DNA of 64,000 nt from Alkalimonas collagenimarina. Lineage in GTDB: Bacteria; Pseudomonadota; Gammaproteobacteria; Enterobacterales; Alteromonadaceae. Shown in pieces: positions 49,593 to 59,431 of the stretch. A program made the position numbers and the translations under genes. Where the stretch lies: contig NZ_JAUZVZ010000002.1 of the NCBI RefSeq assembly GCF_030717845.1, forward strand, positions 62,001-126,000. The letters are read 5' to 3'. Numbering within the stretch: position 1 is the first letter of the stretch; the number at the start of each line of letters is the position of its first letter. The notes below the pieces were generated by a model. It had not been told where the DNA came from and did not search any database. It saw only the letters and a program-made list of their open reading frames with translations.

Positions 49593-50432
49593 TTATTGGC
49601 GAGTGAGGCGGATCAGTGGTACCGGGTAAGGCTCGCTACTACGAAGCGGGTTAATATCTAAACCACCTCGTCTGGTATAGCGGGCGTAGACCGCGAGAAA
49701 CTTGGGTTGGCAATGACGCCAGATGTCCGAGAAGATGCGTTCAACGCATTGTTCATGAAACTCATTGTGTTCACGAAAGCTAACAATGTAGCGCAGCAAG
49801 GATTCGTGACAGATGGCAGGCCCGCGATAATGAATAAAAACACTGGCCCAATCGGGTTGATTGGTGATTAGGCAGTTGGATTTAAGCAGATGTGAAAATA
49901 GCCTTTCATCTTTAAACTCTGCATGGGCTTTGAGCTGCAATAGCTCTGGTTGGTATTGATAATCGGTGATTTCGACATCAAGATCGTCCAAACAGCTGCC
50001 TTGGATCCATGTCGGTTGAAAAGGTTGTAATTCGTTAACGTTGTGCAGCGTTACTTCTACGTTGGAGCCAGCACAGGCAGATAAATCCTTTTTCAGCAGT
50101 TGATACACTTGACCTAAATCGCGAAAGCGATTCTGATTCAGGCTGTTTAAATACAGCTTGAATGATTTGGACTCAATAAGGTTGGCTGAGTCAAACGGCA
50201 CCACGAAGGTTGCCAAAGCAACCACTGGCTTGCCTTTGTGGTTTAGCCAAGACAATTCGTAGGCATGCCAGATATCTTGGCCGACAAATGGTAGTGGCTC
50301 AGTGAGCTTAAGTTCATGACGCCCAATCTGCCGTGGGACCGCTTGCAACAACCCTGGATTGTACTGCCTTGGATAATCCGTTTCTTTGCCTAAGGTCAAC
50401 GTATCCTGCAGGGTAGGGTGTGGCTTTGTCAT
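49593..50432 (-). CDS. queF: NADPH-dependent 7-cyano-7-deazaguanine reductase
   Basis: 279 aa from the ATG at 50432 ([20 protein letters not shown]); a longer open frame to 50531 overlaps syd and is not family-like. The large (unimodular) QueF type: the NADPH motif [17 protein letters not shown], the catalytic Cys in [14 protein letters not shown], and C-terminal [12 protein letters not shown]. It reduces preQ0 to preQ1 in queuosine synthesis for tRNA. It is divergent from syd, a pairing also seen in E. coli. Confidence 0.95.
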   Translation of the reverse strand: MTKPHPTLQDTLTLGKETDYPRQYNPGLLQAVPRQIGRHELKLTEPLPFVGQDIWHAYELSWLNHKGKPVVALATFVVPFDSANLIESKSFKLYLNSLNQNRFRDLGQVYQLLKKDLSACAGSNVEVTLHNVNELQPFQPTWIQGSCLDDLDVEITDYQYQPELLQLKAHAEFKDERLFSHLLKSNCLITNQPDWASVFIHYRGPAICHESLLRYIVSFREHNEFHEQCVERIFSDIWRHCQPKFLAVYARYTRRGGLDINPLRSSEPYPVPLIRLTRQ

Positions 50433-50512
50433 AACGGCTTCACTCAGGTTAGAATACCTGCATTGTAGCATAAGCGGTCTGGCTGGATCAGCCCGTAAAT
50501 AAGGAATAATCC

Positions 50513-51064
50513 ATGGATTTCTCAGCGGCATGGCATGATTTTATTGAACGAAGCCTCCATTGGTCTGAACAGAAGCAGCAGCCCTTGCTAACCGAACGAG
50601 ACAAACAGCTGCCATCTCCTTGTGAGTTAAATCAGGTCGGCGATGATCAAGTCGAGTGGAAACCGGTAGTACAGCAAGAGCGTCTTGATTTTAGCGCGGT
50701 TGAGCAAGCCCTTGAATTAACATTGCATCAGGATATTAAGCACTTTTATGGTTTGTATTTTGGCGGTGGTCTGGCGGCATCTCACCCGGATGGCAAGCTA
50801 TTGTTGCTGATGCCATGGCATGTAGCGGATTGCGATCGTTTAAAAGAAAACATTATTGGTCATATTTTGATGAAACGCCGCTTAAAACAGCGGGAAACGG
50901 TGTTTATTGCCGTGACAGACGACGAGCAAACCGTGATTTCTGTGCTGAATGCAACCGGTGAGGTGTTTGCAGAACGTGTGGGTAAAGAAGTAGAGCGCAA
51001 GTTAGCTGCTAATCTGGCTGAGTTTCTGCAACAGCTGGAGCCGGCTAGCACTGAGGGTATTTAA
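50513..51064 (+). CDS. syd: SecY-interacting protein Syd
   Basis: 183 aa, family length. [39 protein letters not shown] and [19 protein letters not shown] are Syd motifs. The acidic concave surface binds SecY and is thought to check the translocon. AAGGAA lies 6 nt before the ATG. Probably a single-gene transcript. Confidence 0.93.
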   Translation: MDFSAAWHDFIERSLHWSEQKQQPLLTERDKQLPSPCELNQVGDDQVEWKPVVQQERLDFSAVEQALELTLHQDIKHFYGLYFGGGLAASHPDGKLLLLMPWHVADCDRLKENIIGHILMKRRLKQRETVFIAVTDDEQTVISVLNATGEVFAERVGKEVERKLAANLAEFLQQLEPASTEGI

Positions 51065-51140
51065 TAGCTTCTAGCCAGCCCTTCAGCTCTTGCACCGACG
51101 AGGTGAACGCACTAAGCACTCTGCAGATCAGCTCAACTTT

Positions 51141-51917
51141 TTACTGGCAATCCCAGGCAATATTCGACACCAGACGGCAGGGTTCACAGCGAAACTGAAA
51201 CAATTCATGCCAGCTTTCCTGCAGTCGCCATGGTTCGCCACAACTCGGGCACGCTTTCGTGGCCTCCGCCTGACAATCTGTACTACTGCCACTGTACAGG
51301 TAGTAATAACAGGTTTTGCCTTGCTGCTGCTCTATCCGTCGGGCAAAGCGGCGCCCCTGCCGGTTTAACGTACTGTGTAAGCCTTGCAGCGCCTTTTCTG
51401 CGCTTTTATGCAGTACCCGCTCTTGTTGCATTTGAACTTCATCCAATGCTTGGTATTGCAACTGCCAACGGATCAACTCCTCGTGATCTTGTTTACTGCC
51501 GGTCGGCTGCAAGCGATACAAAGGAACTGGCGCAAAATGCTCCGCGCAACGCACGGGTGATACGTTCTCGGCAAAGTGACTGAATACAATGTAATGCTTA
51601 GCTTCGGTGCAAGGATCGGTGTGGCTAGACATCAGATCCGGACCTAACAGCGTAAGCTGCGGATAGGCCAGACCCGCTTGCGCGAATGCCTCCATCGCCG
51701 CCTTTCCGAGTAAGCTGTGGTGCCCAGTAGATAGAGCATCCTGAGCTGGGAGCACGACCCGGCTGCAAAAGGCATCATCCGTTTGATAAGTGGGAAACTC
51801 TCGCCCTAAGATTTGGCCGTTAAAAATTAACGTTTCCAGATAACGACGTACCTGCTGCTCGGCGATGCTTAAGTTGGTATCGGCAATAATACGAAAACGA
51901 AGCTCAGCAACCCACAT
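51141..51917 (-). CDS. Zn-ribbon protein of the DUF2310 type
   Basis: 258 aa from the ATG at 51917 (MWVAELRFRIIADTNL), 14 bp inside the preceding gene; a longer frame to 51962 is unlikely. The C-terminus is a zinc ribbon: CPSCGEPWRLQESWHELF with a second CEPC pair. Described in databases as possibly nucleic-acid-binding; the function is unknown. It is coupled with the coiled-coil gene upstream. Confidence 0.75.
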   Translation of the reverse strand: MWVAELRFRIIADTNLSIAEQQVRRYLETLIFNGQILGREFPTYQTDDAFCSRVVLPAQDALSTGHHSLLGKAAMEAFAQAGLAYPQLTLLGPDLMSSHTDPCTEAKHYIVFSHFAENVSPVRCAEHFAPVPLYRLQPTGSKQDHEELIRWQLQYQALDEVQMQQERVLHKSAEKALQGLHSTLNRQGRRFARRIEQQQGKTCYYYLYSGSSTDCQAEATKACPSCGEPWRLQESWHELFQFRCEPCRLVSNIAWDCQ

Positions 51918-52251
51918 GATGACGATCCAGCCGTTCTTGCAGTGCATGAACCAGCATTTCAAGCTGCTTTACTCTTTGCTCTAGCTGCTCCAGTTGCTCA
52001 ATCCGATCTGTTTCTGTCGTTGTAGTGGCTGATTGCGTGCCGCTGGCAGGCGCTCTCGAATTAAACAGCGTTTGCGATATCGCCTCTCGTTCGGTAGCCG
52101 GGAGTTGTTTCCATTGCTGAAAAGCCTGCAGTAACTCTGCAGGGTGCAGCTGCTTGCCTAATCGGCTTCTCAGCAGTGCCAAACCAGGTGTTTTTCCTTC
52201 CTGCTGCAAGACGCTAGCCTGATGGCAAATGTGTTCAAGAGCTGTTGGCAT
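51904..52251 (-). CDS. Coiled-coil protein of unknown function
   Basis: 115 aa. Residues 1-60 form a helical part (SRLGKQLHPAELLQAFQQWK), followed by a Ser/Thr-rich linker and a leucine-zipper-like end (IEQLEQLEQRVKQLEMLVHA). No signal peptide, not recognised. Its stop overlaps the start of the Zn-ribbon gene by 14 bp, so the two are a coupled pair. Confidence 0.6.
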   Translation of the reverse strand: MPTALEHICHQASVLQQEGKTPGLALLRSRLGKQLHPAELLQAFQQWKQLPATEREAISQTLFNSRAPASGTQSATTTTETDRIEQLEQLEQRVKQLEMLVHALQERLDRHHVGC

Positions 52252-52408
52252 TGGTTATATCCACCATTAAATAGCTAAATTCTACATCAAAACGATGTGG
52301 TTCAGCAGCGTTTATTTATTAAGGTACTGATTAATAATAAATAAAAATATTGGCCCTTTGCTTGCTTATACAGAGGGTTATTTAAACTTACCAAGTTAAG
52401 GAACTACT

Positions 52409-52774
52409 ATGCATGCAAAAAATTGGCTTGTACCCGCACTGATGGTCTTTTCATTGAGTGGCTGTGTGATCGCGATTAATGACCATAACAAAAGTGACTC
52501 TGATGGCACTAATTGGCGAGAAAACCAAAAAAATAACCGTCAGTACATTAACCAGCTGACTACAGGGACTCCAATGATTACCGTGATGCAGCAGTTGGGT
52601 ACAGCCGATTTCACGGAAACTTTCCAAAAAGATGACGATGCGGTGCAGGTGCTATTTTACCGCACTCACCACCGTCGTAGTGATGGCATGACCACCAAAG
52701 ATGAATGCACGCCATTGGTTTTTAAAAACGGCCAGTTGACCGGTTGGGGTGAAAAGGCCTACAACTATTTATAA
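52409..52774 (+). CDS. DUF3192 lipoprotein
   Basis: 121 aa, with a lipoprotein signal MHAKNWLVPALMVFSLSGC (lipobox LSGC, C19). The domain has VLFYRTHHRRSDGMTTKDEC, the same signature as the protein at 44861-45253. AAGGA is 6 nt before the ATG. The fold resembles SmpA/BamE-like modules, but no function is known. Confidence 0.85.
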   Translation: MHAKNWLVPALMVFSLSGCVIAINDHNKSDSDGTNWRENQKNNRQYINQLTTGTPMITVMQQLGTADFTETFQKDDDAVQVLFYRTHHRRSDGMTTKDECTPLVFKNGQLTGWGEKAYNYL

Positions 52775-52796
52775 TCAGGCTTAAAAGCCACTGCAA

Positions 52797-52828
52797 GCTA
52801 AACGCTTTAGTGCAATAAAGCGTTTAGC
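52797..52828. terminator. Terminator hairpin spanning the end of the DUF2789 gene
   Basis: GCTAAACGCTTTA-GTGCAA-TAAAGCGTTTAGC, a perfect 13-bp stem. Its right arm is coding sequence and the loop and left arm include the stop codon of the DUF2789 gene. It serves the convergent pair of genes. Confidence 0.6.
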
Positions 52829-53034
52829 TCGTCAATAACTTCTGCCCAGTCGGCATCTTCTTTCAGCGATTCAGCGATAAAACTTGCCTGGCCTTTACTC
52901 CAGAATGGCGCATCCGCCAGATGCACATGTTCTGCCAACTTATGTTGTTGCACAAATTGATCGATGGACGCCTGATCGTTATCCAGACCAAGTTGGGCAA
53001 ATAAAGTACTGAGCGTGTGTGTTGATGTATCCAT
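52807..53034 (-). CDS. DUF2789 family protein
   Basis: 75 aa from the ATG at 53034, which has GAGG 5 nt upstream. STLFAQLGLDNDQASIDQFV and LADAPFWSKGQASFIAESLK are typical of DUF2789, a small alpha-helical family of marine gammaproteobacteria and pseudomonads. The function is unknown. Confidence 0.85.
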   Translation of the reverse strand: MDTSTHTLSTLFAQLGLDNDQASIDQFVQQHKLAEHVHLADAPFWSKGQASFIAESLKEDADWAEVIDELNALLH

Positions 53035-53159
53035 GGTCACCTCGTAGAAAAAGAAACAGATAAGTTAAGCTTAGCGCATTGCAGATTGAATGCGTATTGG
53101 CAATTACAGAAAGCCCTGCTATGGTGAGGAAAAAATAACCATAATAATAAAGGTACGCT

Positions 53160-53810
53160 ATGTCAGTCCAACAGTTGAATCAATTGGTTGTTCGTCCTAT
53201 TGAAGGTGAAGAGCTGAATGTAGCGGCCTCCATCTTATTTCAATCCTATCATGATGACCCTTTGTTTATGTCGATCTTTAACGCTGAAAAAGCCGACTAT
53301 GAGCAAAAGCTTAGAGCAGCTATACGTGAAGAGCTGAGTGCCTTTTGGCAGATGGGCCAATCCATTATCGGTTTGTATCAAGCCAAGCAGTTGTTAGGGG
53401 TTGCTTGTGTAGTCAAAGCGGATTCTGGTTTGGGCGGTCACCGTTTCTGGCATTGGCGCTTGAAAATGTTACTGACAGCGGGTTTTGTATCGACCAAGCA
53501 GCTGCTTGAAAAGGAAGAAAAAATTCACGAAGCCATGCCGGCTAAAAATTACCATATGCTGGCTTTTATCGCGGTATTGCCCCGGCACCAGCAGTTGGGT
53601 TTAGGCCAGCATTTATTGCATGTGGTGGATCAGATGGTGGATGAAGACGAGGGCTCGGCTGGGGTGGGTGTTTTTGTGACGTTAGAAAAGTACTTGGCTT
53701 TTTTTAGTGAAGACGCTTATCGAGCGGTCACTGAGCTGACCTTTAACACGGTGCAAGGCAAATTGTTGTTTCGGCCCCGCCAAGAGATAGCAATAGCAGT
53801 GAATAATTAG
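53160..53810 (+). CDS. GNAT-family acetyltransferase
   Basis: 216 aa. The acetyl-CoA loop is in MLAFIAVLPRHQQLGLGQHL (QxxGxG variant) at about 137-157, after the beta-strand that ends in V (IAVLP). The N-terminal YHDDPLFMSIF is common in this subgroup. The substrate is unknown. AAAGGT lies ahead of the ATG. Confidence 0.8.
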   Translation: MSVQQLNQLVVRPIEGEELNVAASILFQSYHDDPLFMSIFNAEKADYEQKLRAAIREELSAFWQMGQSIIGLYQAKQLLGVACVVKADSGLGGHRFWHWRLKMLLTAGFVSTKQLLEKEEKIHEAMPAKNYHMLAFIAVLPRHQQLGLGQHLLHVVDQMVDEDEGSAGVGVFVTLEKYLAFFSEDAYRAVTELTFNTVQGKLLFRPRQEIAIAVNN

Positions 53811-53826
53811 GTCAACAAGTCCTGAA

Positions 53827-54129
53827 TCAATCCGGCAATCGGTAGGCAGGCAGATCAAAAGCGGCATATTGCATGGCTGCCATGGTTAAAGTGGCCTGAT
53901 AGCGGCTTTCACCATCGCTGCTGAAATCGACACTGTAATGTGTGACTAAGCGCCGCTTACCATTGATGCGTTCAATCCGATGTGCTTTGCGGCCACAATC
54001 GAGATACTGCAACTCATGTTTCTTGCATAAATGTCGAGCCAGCATGATTGCTCGTTCATCCTGCTTACGTTGTATCCAGAACACATAACAAATGGTCAAT
54101 AAAAGAATAATGAGCCAGGTGGTCGCCAT
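53827..54129 (-). CDS. DUF3301 membrane-anchored protein
   Basis: 100 aa, one N-terminal helix (TTWLIILLLTICYVFWIQ), then RHLCKKHELQYLDCGRKAHR and YSVDFSSDGESRYQATLTM, as in DUF3301. The function is unknown. It converges on the acetyltransferase with 16 bp between. Confidence 0.8.
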   Translation of the reverse strand: MATTWLIILLLTICYVFWIQRKQDERAIMLARHLCKKHELQYLDCGRKAHRIERINGKRRLVTHYSVDFSSDGESRYQATLTMAAMQYAAFDLPAYRLPD

Positions 54130-54323
54130 AAAACAAGGATCCGTTACTGCAGTGAAGGCAAATAGTACTGCGAAAGCAAGTGCTGGACAATCTCTTCATA
54201 TCAAAAGTGATGGCAACATGCAGATGGGTTTAGTTCTGAGGCGAGCATCTTGAAGGCACTTGGCATCTTGCAGTATGTTATGATCATTCCAGTATGTGTG
54301 TATACCGTTATTGAGGAGAACTC

Positions 54324-54641
54324 ATGTCAGACTCCGTAGCCTGGGTACTACAGGAAATGACTGCCGAGCTGAAAGCCTTAAACATGTGGAGCGCACAGCC
54401 GCCATCTGCTGAGGCCATGGCGAGCACTGCTCCATTTTGTTGTGATAGCATGGTATTTGAACAGTGGTTGCAGTTTGTACTGATCCCGCGGATGCAAGCT
54501 TTGCTGGATGGTGATTTACCACTACCCACCGATGTCAATATTTTACCGATGGCCGAATACGCCTTGGCCAATCGGCACGAAGATGTACGTTTACTGTTGT
54601 TTATTATAGGACGGTTTGATGCCTGCTTTCAGTCAAACTAA
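54324..54641 (+). CDS. yqcC: DUF446 protein YqcC
   Basis: 105 aa with FEQWLQFVLIPRMQALLDG and LPTDVNILPMAEYAL, the DUF446 motifs. GAGGAG precedes the ATG. It is the first of three overlapping genes yqcC-truC-yqcA, the same order as in E. coli. The function is unknown; a link to tRNA modification is only suggested by context. Confidence 0.9.
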   Translation: MSDSVAWVLQEMTAELKALNMWSAQPPSAEAMASTAPFCCDSMVFEQWLQFVLIPRMQALLDGDLPLPTDVNILPMAEYALANRHEDVRLLLFIIGRFDACFQSN

Positions 54642-55446
54642 TGCCGAATGCGCCACTGAGCCTGCTACTGCACTGTCTACTGAGCTAACCATCCTTTATC
54701 AGGATGCGTATTTGGTGGCGGTGGATAAGCCCGCAGGTATGCTGGTGCATCGTTCGTTTCTGGATAGACACGAAACCCGCTTTGTCATGCAGACATTGCG
54801 CGATCAAATTGGTCAGCATGTGTTTCCAGTCCATCGATTGGATCGGCCAACATCGGGCGTGTTGTTGTTTGCCCTCTCCAGTGAGGTGGCTCGATTGTTG
54901 AGTGAGCAAAATGCTCAGCAGCATTGGTTTAAAGGCTATCTGGCGGTGGTGCGGGGTTATGTTGAGCAGGCAGGGACACTGGATTACCCACTGAAAGAGC
55001 AACTGGATAAACTGGGCGATAAGTATGCTGATCCTGATAAGGCCGCTCAGCAGGCAATTACCGATTATCGTCCACTGGCTACAGTGGAGTTGCCCATTCC
55101 AGTCAGCCGTTATCCTGCAGCGCGCTACAGCTTGGTTGCTTTGTCGCCACGAACGGGTCGTAAGCACCAACTTAGGCGCCATCTGGCGCATTTGCGTCAT
55201 CCGATTGTCGGCGATACCAGCCATGGTGATGGCAAACACAACCGCTTGTTTCGCGAACACTTGCATTGTCATCGCATGCTGCTGGTCGCTAAAGAGTTGC
55301 AATTTAATCACCCTATCACTGGTGAAGTGATAAACATCCGCTGTGCGCTGGATGAATTGCAGCCACTGTTTCAACAATTAGGCTGGTCGGTTGATGAGTC
55401 GATGATCCAATACGCATTTGAACAATTAGCCAAGGAGCAAGCATGA
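54619..55446 (+). CDS. truC: tRNA pseudouridine(65) synthase
   Basis: 275 aa from the ATG at 54619 (AGGA 7 nt upstream), 23 bp inside yqcC. RluA-type pseudouridine synthase: VFPVHRLDRPTSGVLLFALS holds the catalytic Asp; RTGRKHQLRRHLAHLRHPIVGD is the C-terminal motif. It modifies U65 in the T stem of tRNA. It overlaps yqcA by 4 bp (ATGA). Confidence 0.93.
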   Translation: MPAFSQTNAECATEPATALSTELTILYQDAYLVAVDKPAGMLVHRSFLDRHETRFVMQTLRDQIGQHVFPVHRLDRPTSGVLLFALSSEVARLLSEQNAQQHWFKGYLAVVRGYVEQAGTLDYPLKEQLDKLGDKYADPDKAAQQAITDYRPLATVELPIPVSRYPAARYSLVALSPRTGRKHQLRRHLAHLRHPIVGDTSHGDGKHNRLFREHLHCHRMLLVAKELQFNHPITGEVINIRCALDELQPLFQQLGWSVDESMIQYAFEQLAKEQA

Positions 55447-55889
55447 AGAAAATCGCCCTAGTGGTCGGTACTGTTTATGGTGGTGCGCAATATGTTGCCG
55501 AACAAGCCGATGCTGAGTTGCAGCAGCGCGGTTATGGCTGCCGTTTATTTTTAGACCCTAAGCTGGATGATGTACTGGCTTACAACGCAGATATTTGGCT
55601 GGTGATCACTTCGACCACAGGGCAGGGCGATATTCCAGATAATGTGCAGCCCTTTTTCCTCGAGGCCCGTGATCGCTTTCCATTGCTTACCGATAAGCAT
55701 TATCTGGTGATTGGTTTGGGTGATAGCAGCTATGACACCTTCTGCGGTGCCGGTAAGCAATTTGTCGAACTGTTGCAGGAGCTGCAAGGCAAGCCATTGG
55801 CCGAACCATTATGGATTGATGCCTGTGAAACGCTGGAACCAGAAGGGATAGCACTGCCGTGGTTAGCGCAGCATTTGCCAGCTCAATAG
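55443..55889 (+). CDS. yqcA: Flavodoxin YqcA
   Basis: 148 aa. GTVYGGAQYVAEQ is the phosphate-binding loop for FMN; ITSTTGQGDIPDN and GLGDSSYDTFCGAGK are the other FMN loops. A short-chain flavodoxin of unassigned partner. Last gene of yqcC-truC-yqcA. Confidence 0.92.
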   Translation: MKKIALVVGTVYGGAQYVAEQADAELQQRGYGCRLFLDPKLDDVLAYNADIWLVITSTTGQGDIPDNVQPFFLEARDRFPLLTDKHYLVIGLGDSSYDTFCGAGKQFVELLQELQGKPLAEPLWIDACETLEPEGIALPWLAQHLPAQ

Positions 55890-55900
55890 TCTTGTAAGGC

Positions 55901-55926
55901 AAAAGACCAGCGATTGCTGGCCTTTT
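55901..55926. terminator. Bidirectional terminator between yqcA and dapD
   Basis: AAAAGACCAGC-GATT-GCTGGCCTTTT, an 11-bp stem with one mismatch, A run before and T run after. It lies 11 bp past the yqcA stop and ends the convergent dapD transcript as well. Confidence 0.8.
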
Positions 55927-55948
55927 GTCAAAATGTTGCCTGGCTTAC

Positions 55949-56773
55949 TTAGTCAATATTTCGCAGCAGGGCATTGATGCCCACTTTGGCGCGAGTTTGT
56001 GCATCAACCTTTTTCACGATAATGGCGGCATACAGGCTATGGCTGCCATCTTTGCTTGGTAGACTACCAGGCACTACCACAGCGCCAGCTGGTACCCGGC
56101 CATAAGTGACTTCGCCGGTTTCGCGGTCATAAATACGGGTGCTTTGGCTGATGTAGACGCCCATCGATAATACAGCGCCTTCTTCAACGATCACGCCTTC
56201 GACCACTTCTGAACGCGCGCCGATAAAGCAGTTGTCTTCAATGATGGTTGGGTTGGCTTGCAATGGCTCAAGGACACCACCAATGCCAACGCCGCCGGAT
56301 AAATGTACATTTTTACCAATTTGGGCACAAGAACCTACTGTGGCCCAGGTATCGACCATGGTGCCTTCGCCAACATAAGCACCAATATTGACATACGACG
56401 GCATCAGGACGGCATTTTTGCCAATAAAGCTACCACGACGAACGGCCGCTGGTGGCACTACGCGCACACCCTCTTCAGCAAAACGGGCGGCATCGTAGCC
56501 TGCATATTTCATTGGTACCTTGTCATAAAACTGGGTTTCACCACCATTCATCACTTCATTGTCGTTGATACGGAATGACAATAAAACGGCCTTTTTAAGC
56601 CACTGGTGCACCACCCATTCGCCAGCCAGCTTTTCAGCTACCCGGGCCTGACCGCTATCAAGCAGAGCGAGTGCTTGCTCAATGGCATCACGGATTTCAG
56701 TTGAAACCGTGGCTGGAGTGATGGATGCACGTTGTTCAAATGCTTGTTCTATGATGGTTTTTAAGTCTGTCAT
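55949..56773 (-). CDS. dapD: Tetrahydrodipicolinate N-succinyltransferase
   Basis: 274 aa, the usual length. A left-handed beta-helix from hexapeptide repeats (about 105-215; [53 protein letters not shown]) follows an N-terminal helical domain. It adds succinyl from succinyl-CoA in the lysine and diaminopimelate pathway. The start is 9 bp after glnD, as in many gammaproteobacteria (map, glnD, dapD). Confidence 0.96.
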   Translation of the reverse strand: MTDLKTIIEQAFEQRASITPATVSTEIRDAIEQALALLDSGQARVAEKLAGEWVVHQWLKKAVLLSFRINDNEVMNGGETQFYDKVPMKYAGYDAARFAEEGVRVVPPAAVRRGSFIGKNAVLMPSYVNIGAYVGEGTMVDTWATVGSCAQIGKNVHLSGGVGIGGVLEPLQANPTIIEDNCFIGARSEVVEGVIVEEGAVLSMGVYISQSTRIYDRETGEVTYGRVPAGAVVVPGSLPSKDGSHSLYAAIIVKKVDAQTRAKVGINALLRNID

Positions 56774-56782
56774 CTTACGTAT

Positions 56783-59407
56783 TTAGCCTTCTGTTACTTG
56801 AGTCAAATGCTCGATTAAAGTGCGTTTTAACTGACTTTGCTGGTCAAAATCCAGCGCGGTATCCTCTGCGGTTGAAACCATAAAGAAATCTTCTGCCCGT
56901 TCCCCTAAGGTAGTGATTTTGGCGGCATGAATTTGGATGGCGCATTGCTGGAATACATCACCAATACGAGCCAGTAAGCCTGGTGCATCAAGTGCAGCGA
57001 TTTCTACCATGGTGCGGTTTTTACTGTTGCCTTGCAAAAAGCTGACTTTGGGTGGCACATTAAACTGACGCATCTGCCGTGAAATCCGGTTTTGCTGCCG
57101 GTGTTGTTCTGGTTTGCCCTGAATGTGTTGCTCTAATGCCCGCTTGATGCTTTGCACCCGCGATGGCGAGCTGACCGGCTGACCATTTTGTTCAAGGATG
57201 ACAAAGGTATCCATGGCATAGCCGTCTTTGTTGGTCATGATTTGAGCATCAAAGATATCGACTTTTTTACTGTCGAGTGCGGCTACCATGCGGGCGAATA
57301 AATTGGGCTGATCCGGGGTATAAACGAACACCTGAGTACTGCCACGAATTGGTGCTTTGCTCACTAGAACCATCGGCTCTTTCGGCTGTTTATGCCGCAG
57401 AATATGCTCGCAATGCCAGACGATTTGCTTGGCATTGTAACGAATAAAATAGTCGGCCTTGATCCGGCTCCACAGATGTTGGATTTCGGTTTTGGTAAAG
57501 GTTTGTCTGAGCAGTAAGCGCATCGCTTCGGCTTGATTTTCCCGGATCTGATCGCGCATATCCATTGGCTTTTCGAGCCCACGGCGAAAAGCTTTCTGGG
57601 TGGCCAGATAAAGCTCTCGAAGCAATGAGCCTTTCCAGTCGTTCCACAAGTTGTCGTTGGTGGCACGAATATCCGCTAAGGTCAGACAATACAAATAATT
57701 GAGCCGGGTTTCATCCCGTACCTGTTCGGCAAACTCAGTCACCACTTGTGGATCGTAAATGTCTTTGCGCTGCGCGGTAACCGACATCAACAAATGATGC
57801 TCGACCAGCCAGGCAATTAGCTTGCTGTCGAAGTCGCTTAGCTTGTGTAGCCGGCAAAACTCACGCGCGTCCATGGAGCCAAGCTCGGAGTGATCACCGC
57901 CACGGCCCTTGGCAATATCGTGAAAGATACCGGCTAAAAACAGCAGTTCAGGTTTTTCCATGCGCCGGACAATGTCGGAGCAGAGCGGGAATTCATTATC
58001 ATGCTCTGGCAGAGTATAGCGATAGAGGTTTTTCAGTAGCCGGTGGGTATGCTCATCGACGGTGTACGCATGAAATAAGTCGAATTGCATCTGGCCGACA
58101 ATATTGCGCCACTGCGGTAAATACGCCGCCAGAATACCGTACTTATGCATCAGGGTGATGGAGGTATCCATGCCGCGTGGGTGACGCATTAGGGCCAGAA
58201 AAAGCCGGCGACAAGCTTCGTAATCCTGCAAGTCACCCATTAACCGACGACGCACCTGACGCAATAAACGTAAGGTTTCGGAGTGAATGCCGGTGATGTT
58301 GGAGTTATTGGCTATGTGCCAGAATAATTTGAGCAGGTTATCCCGCCTGGCAAACACGCTGTTATCCATTGCTTTGATCAAGTGGCCGTGCAGCTCGAAA
58401 CTATCATCCAGCGCATGCACTTTGGCGCTTTGATGGTTATTAAGAATACTGCCCTCAAAGTGCTGCAGCAGCATTTCGTTTAACTCGCTGACTCGTTGCA
58501 CCGTGCGGAAGAAACGTTTCATCATTCGTTCAACCGAGGCTTTACCATCATCGCCAAAACCAAGACGCTCAGCGGCGGCGGGTTGATAATCGAACAAAAT
58601 ACGGTTTTCGTTGCGACCGGCTTCCAGATGCAAGACAAAGCGCATTTGCCATAAATACGACTCACATTCCATCAACTCCTGGTATTCATCTTCAGTCAGA
58701 TACTGATAGGCCACCAGCTCGCGCATGGTTCGGGTTTGGAAGTGTCGCTTCGCCACCCAGCCAATCGTCTGGATATCCCGTAAACCACCAGGATTCGCTT
58801 TGAGGTTGGGTTCCAGATTGTAGGCGGTACCATGGTACTGAGCATGTCGTTGTTGCTGCTCGTGTCGCTTGGCTTCAAAGAACAGCTGGCTACTCCAAAA
58901 GCTGTCTTCGGTAATGGCCTGCTGCAACTCTTGGTACAATACTTTATTACCCAGCAAGCGCCGCATTTCCATCAAGTTGGTGGCAATGGTAATGTCTTCT
59001 CGCCCAAGCCCAATGGTTTCATCCAGCGTGCGAACACTGTGGCCGACTTCGAGTTTCAAATCCCATAGCTGGGTGATAAAGGCAGATAACTTATCTTGCT
59101 GTTCAGGGGTAAGCTTACTCTGGTTAAGGATCAGCAAGTCTATGTCGGAGTATGGGTGTAACTCGCCGCGACCATAACCACCAACTGCTATAAGACAAAG
59201 GGTATCATCAAGGTGCAAGCCATGTTGTTGCCACAGCGTTTGCAGCAGCTGATCGATAAAACGAGCGCGCGCTTTGACCAGACTTTGCACCGATTGCTGT
59301 TCAAACGACATTTCAGACCAACGAGTAAACTCACTGATGTGTTTTTTATAACTGTCCAAACTAAAGCTGCTGGGCCAGTTTTTTTGAAAAGCAATGGCGT
59401 CGGTCAT
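56783..59407 (-). CDS. glnD: PII uridylyltransferase/uridylyl-removing enzyme
   Basis: 874 aa. Nucleotidyltransferase motif VGGYGRGELHPYSDIDLLIL (D88, D90), HD domain with FLAGIFHDIAKGRGGDHSEL and two C-terminal ACT domains (VFVYTPDQPNLFARMVAALD, VEIAALDAPGLLARIGDVFQ) that bind glutamine. It uridylylates PII when glutamine is low and so controls glutamine synthetase and NtrB/NtrC. AGGG lies 8 nt before the ATG. It is 24 bp downstream of map. Confidence 0.97.
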   Translation of the reverse strand: MTDAIAFQKNWPSSFSLDSYKKHISEFTRWSEMSFEQQSVQSLVKARARFIDQLLQTLWQQHGLHLDDTLCLIAVGGYGRGELHPYSDIDLLILNQSKLTPEQQDKLSAFITQLWDLKLEVGHSVRTLDETIGLGREDITIATNLMEMRRLLGNKVLYQELQQAITEDSFWSSQLFFEAKRHEQQQRHAQYHGTAYNLEPNLKANPGGLRDIQTIGWVAKRHFQTRTMRELVAYQYLTEDEYQELMECESYLWQMRFVLHLEAGRNENRILFDYQPAAAERLGFGDDGKASVERMMKRFFRTVQRVSELNEMLLQHFEGSILNNHQSAKVHALDDSFELHGHLIKAMDNSVFARRDNLLKLFWHIANNSNITGIHSETLRLLRQVRRRLMGDLQDYEACRRLFLALMRHPRGMDTSITLMHKYGILAAYLPQWRNIVGQMQFDLFHAYTVDEHTHRLLKNLYRYTLPEHDNEFPLCSDIVRRMEKPELLFLAGIFHDIAKGRGGDHSELGSMDAREFCRLHKLSDFDSKLIAWLVEHHLLMSVTAQRKDIYDPQVVTEFAEQVRDETRLNYLYCLTLADIRATNDNLWNDWKGSLLRELYLATQKAFRRGLEKPMDMRDQIRENQAEAMRLLLRQTFTKTEIQHLWSRIKADYFIRYNAKQIVWHCEHILRHKQPKEPMVLVSKAPIRGSTQVFVYTPDQPNLFARMVAALDSKKVDIFDAQIMTNKDGYAMDTFVILEQNGQPVSSPSRVQSIKRALEQHIQGKPEQHRQQNRISRQMRQFNVPPKVSFLQGNSKNRTMVEIAALDAPGLLARIGDVFQQCAIQIHAAKITTLGERAEDFFMVSTAEDTALDFDQQSQLKRTLIEHLTQVTEG

Positions 59408-59431
59408 GGTCAGATCCCTGTTGGTTGGGTC

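Noticed and set aside
54685-55377. 230-codon minus-strand open frame
   Set aside because: Entirely antisense to truC, which has clear motifs and a ribosome site.
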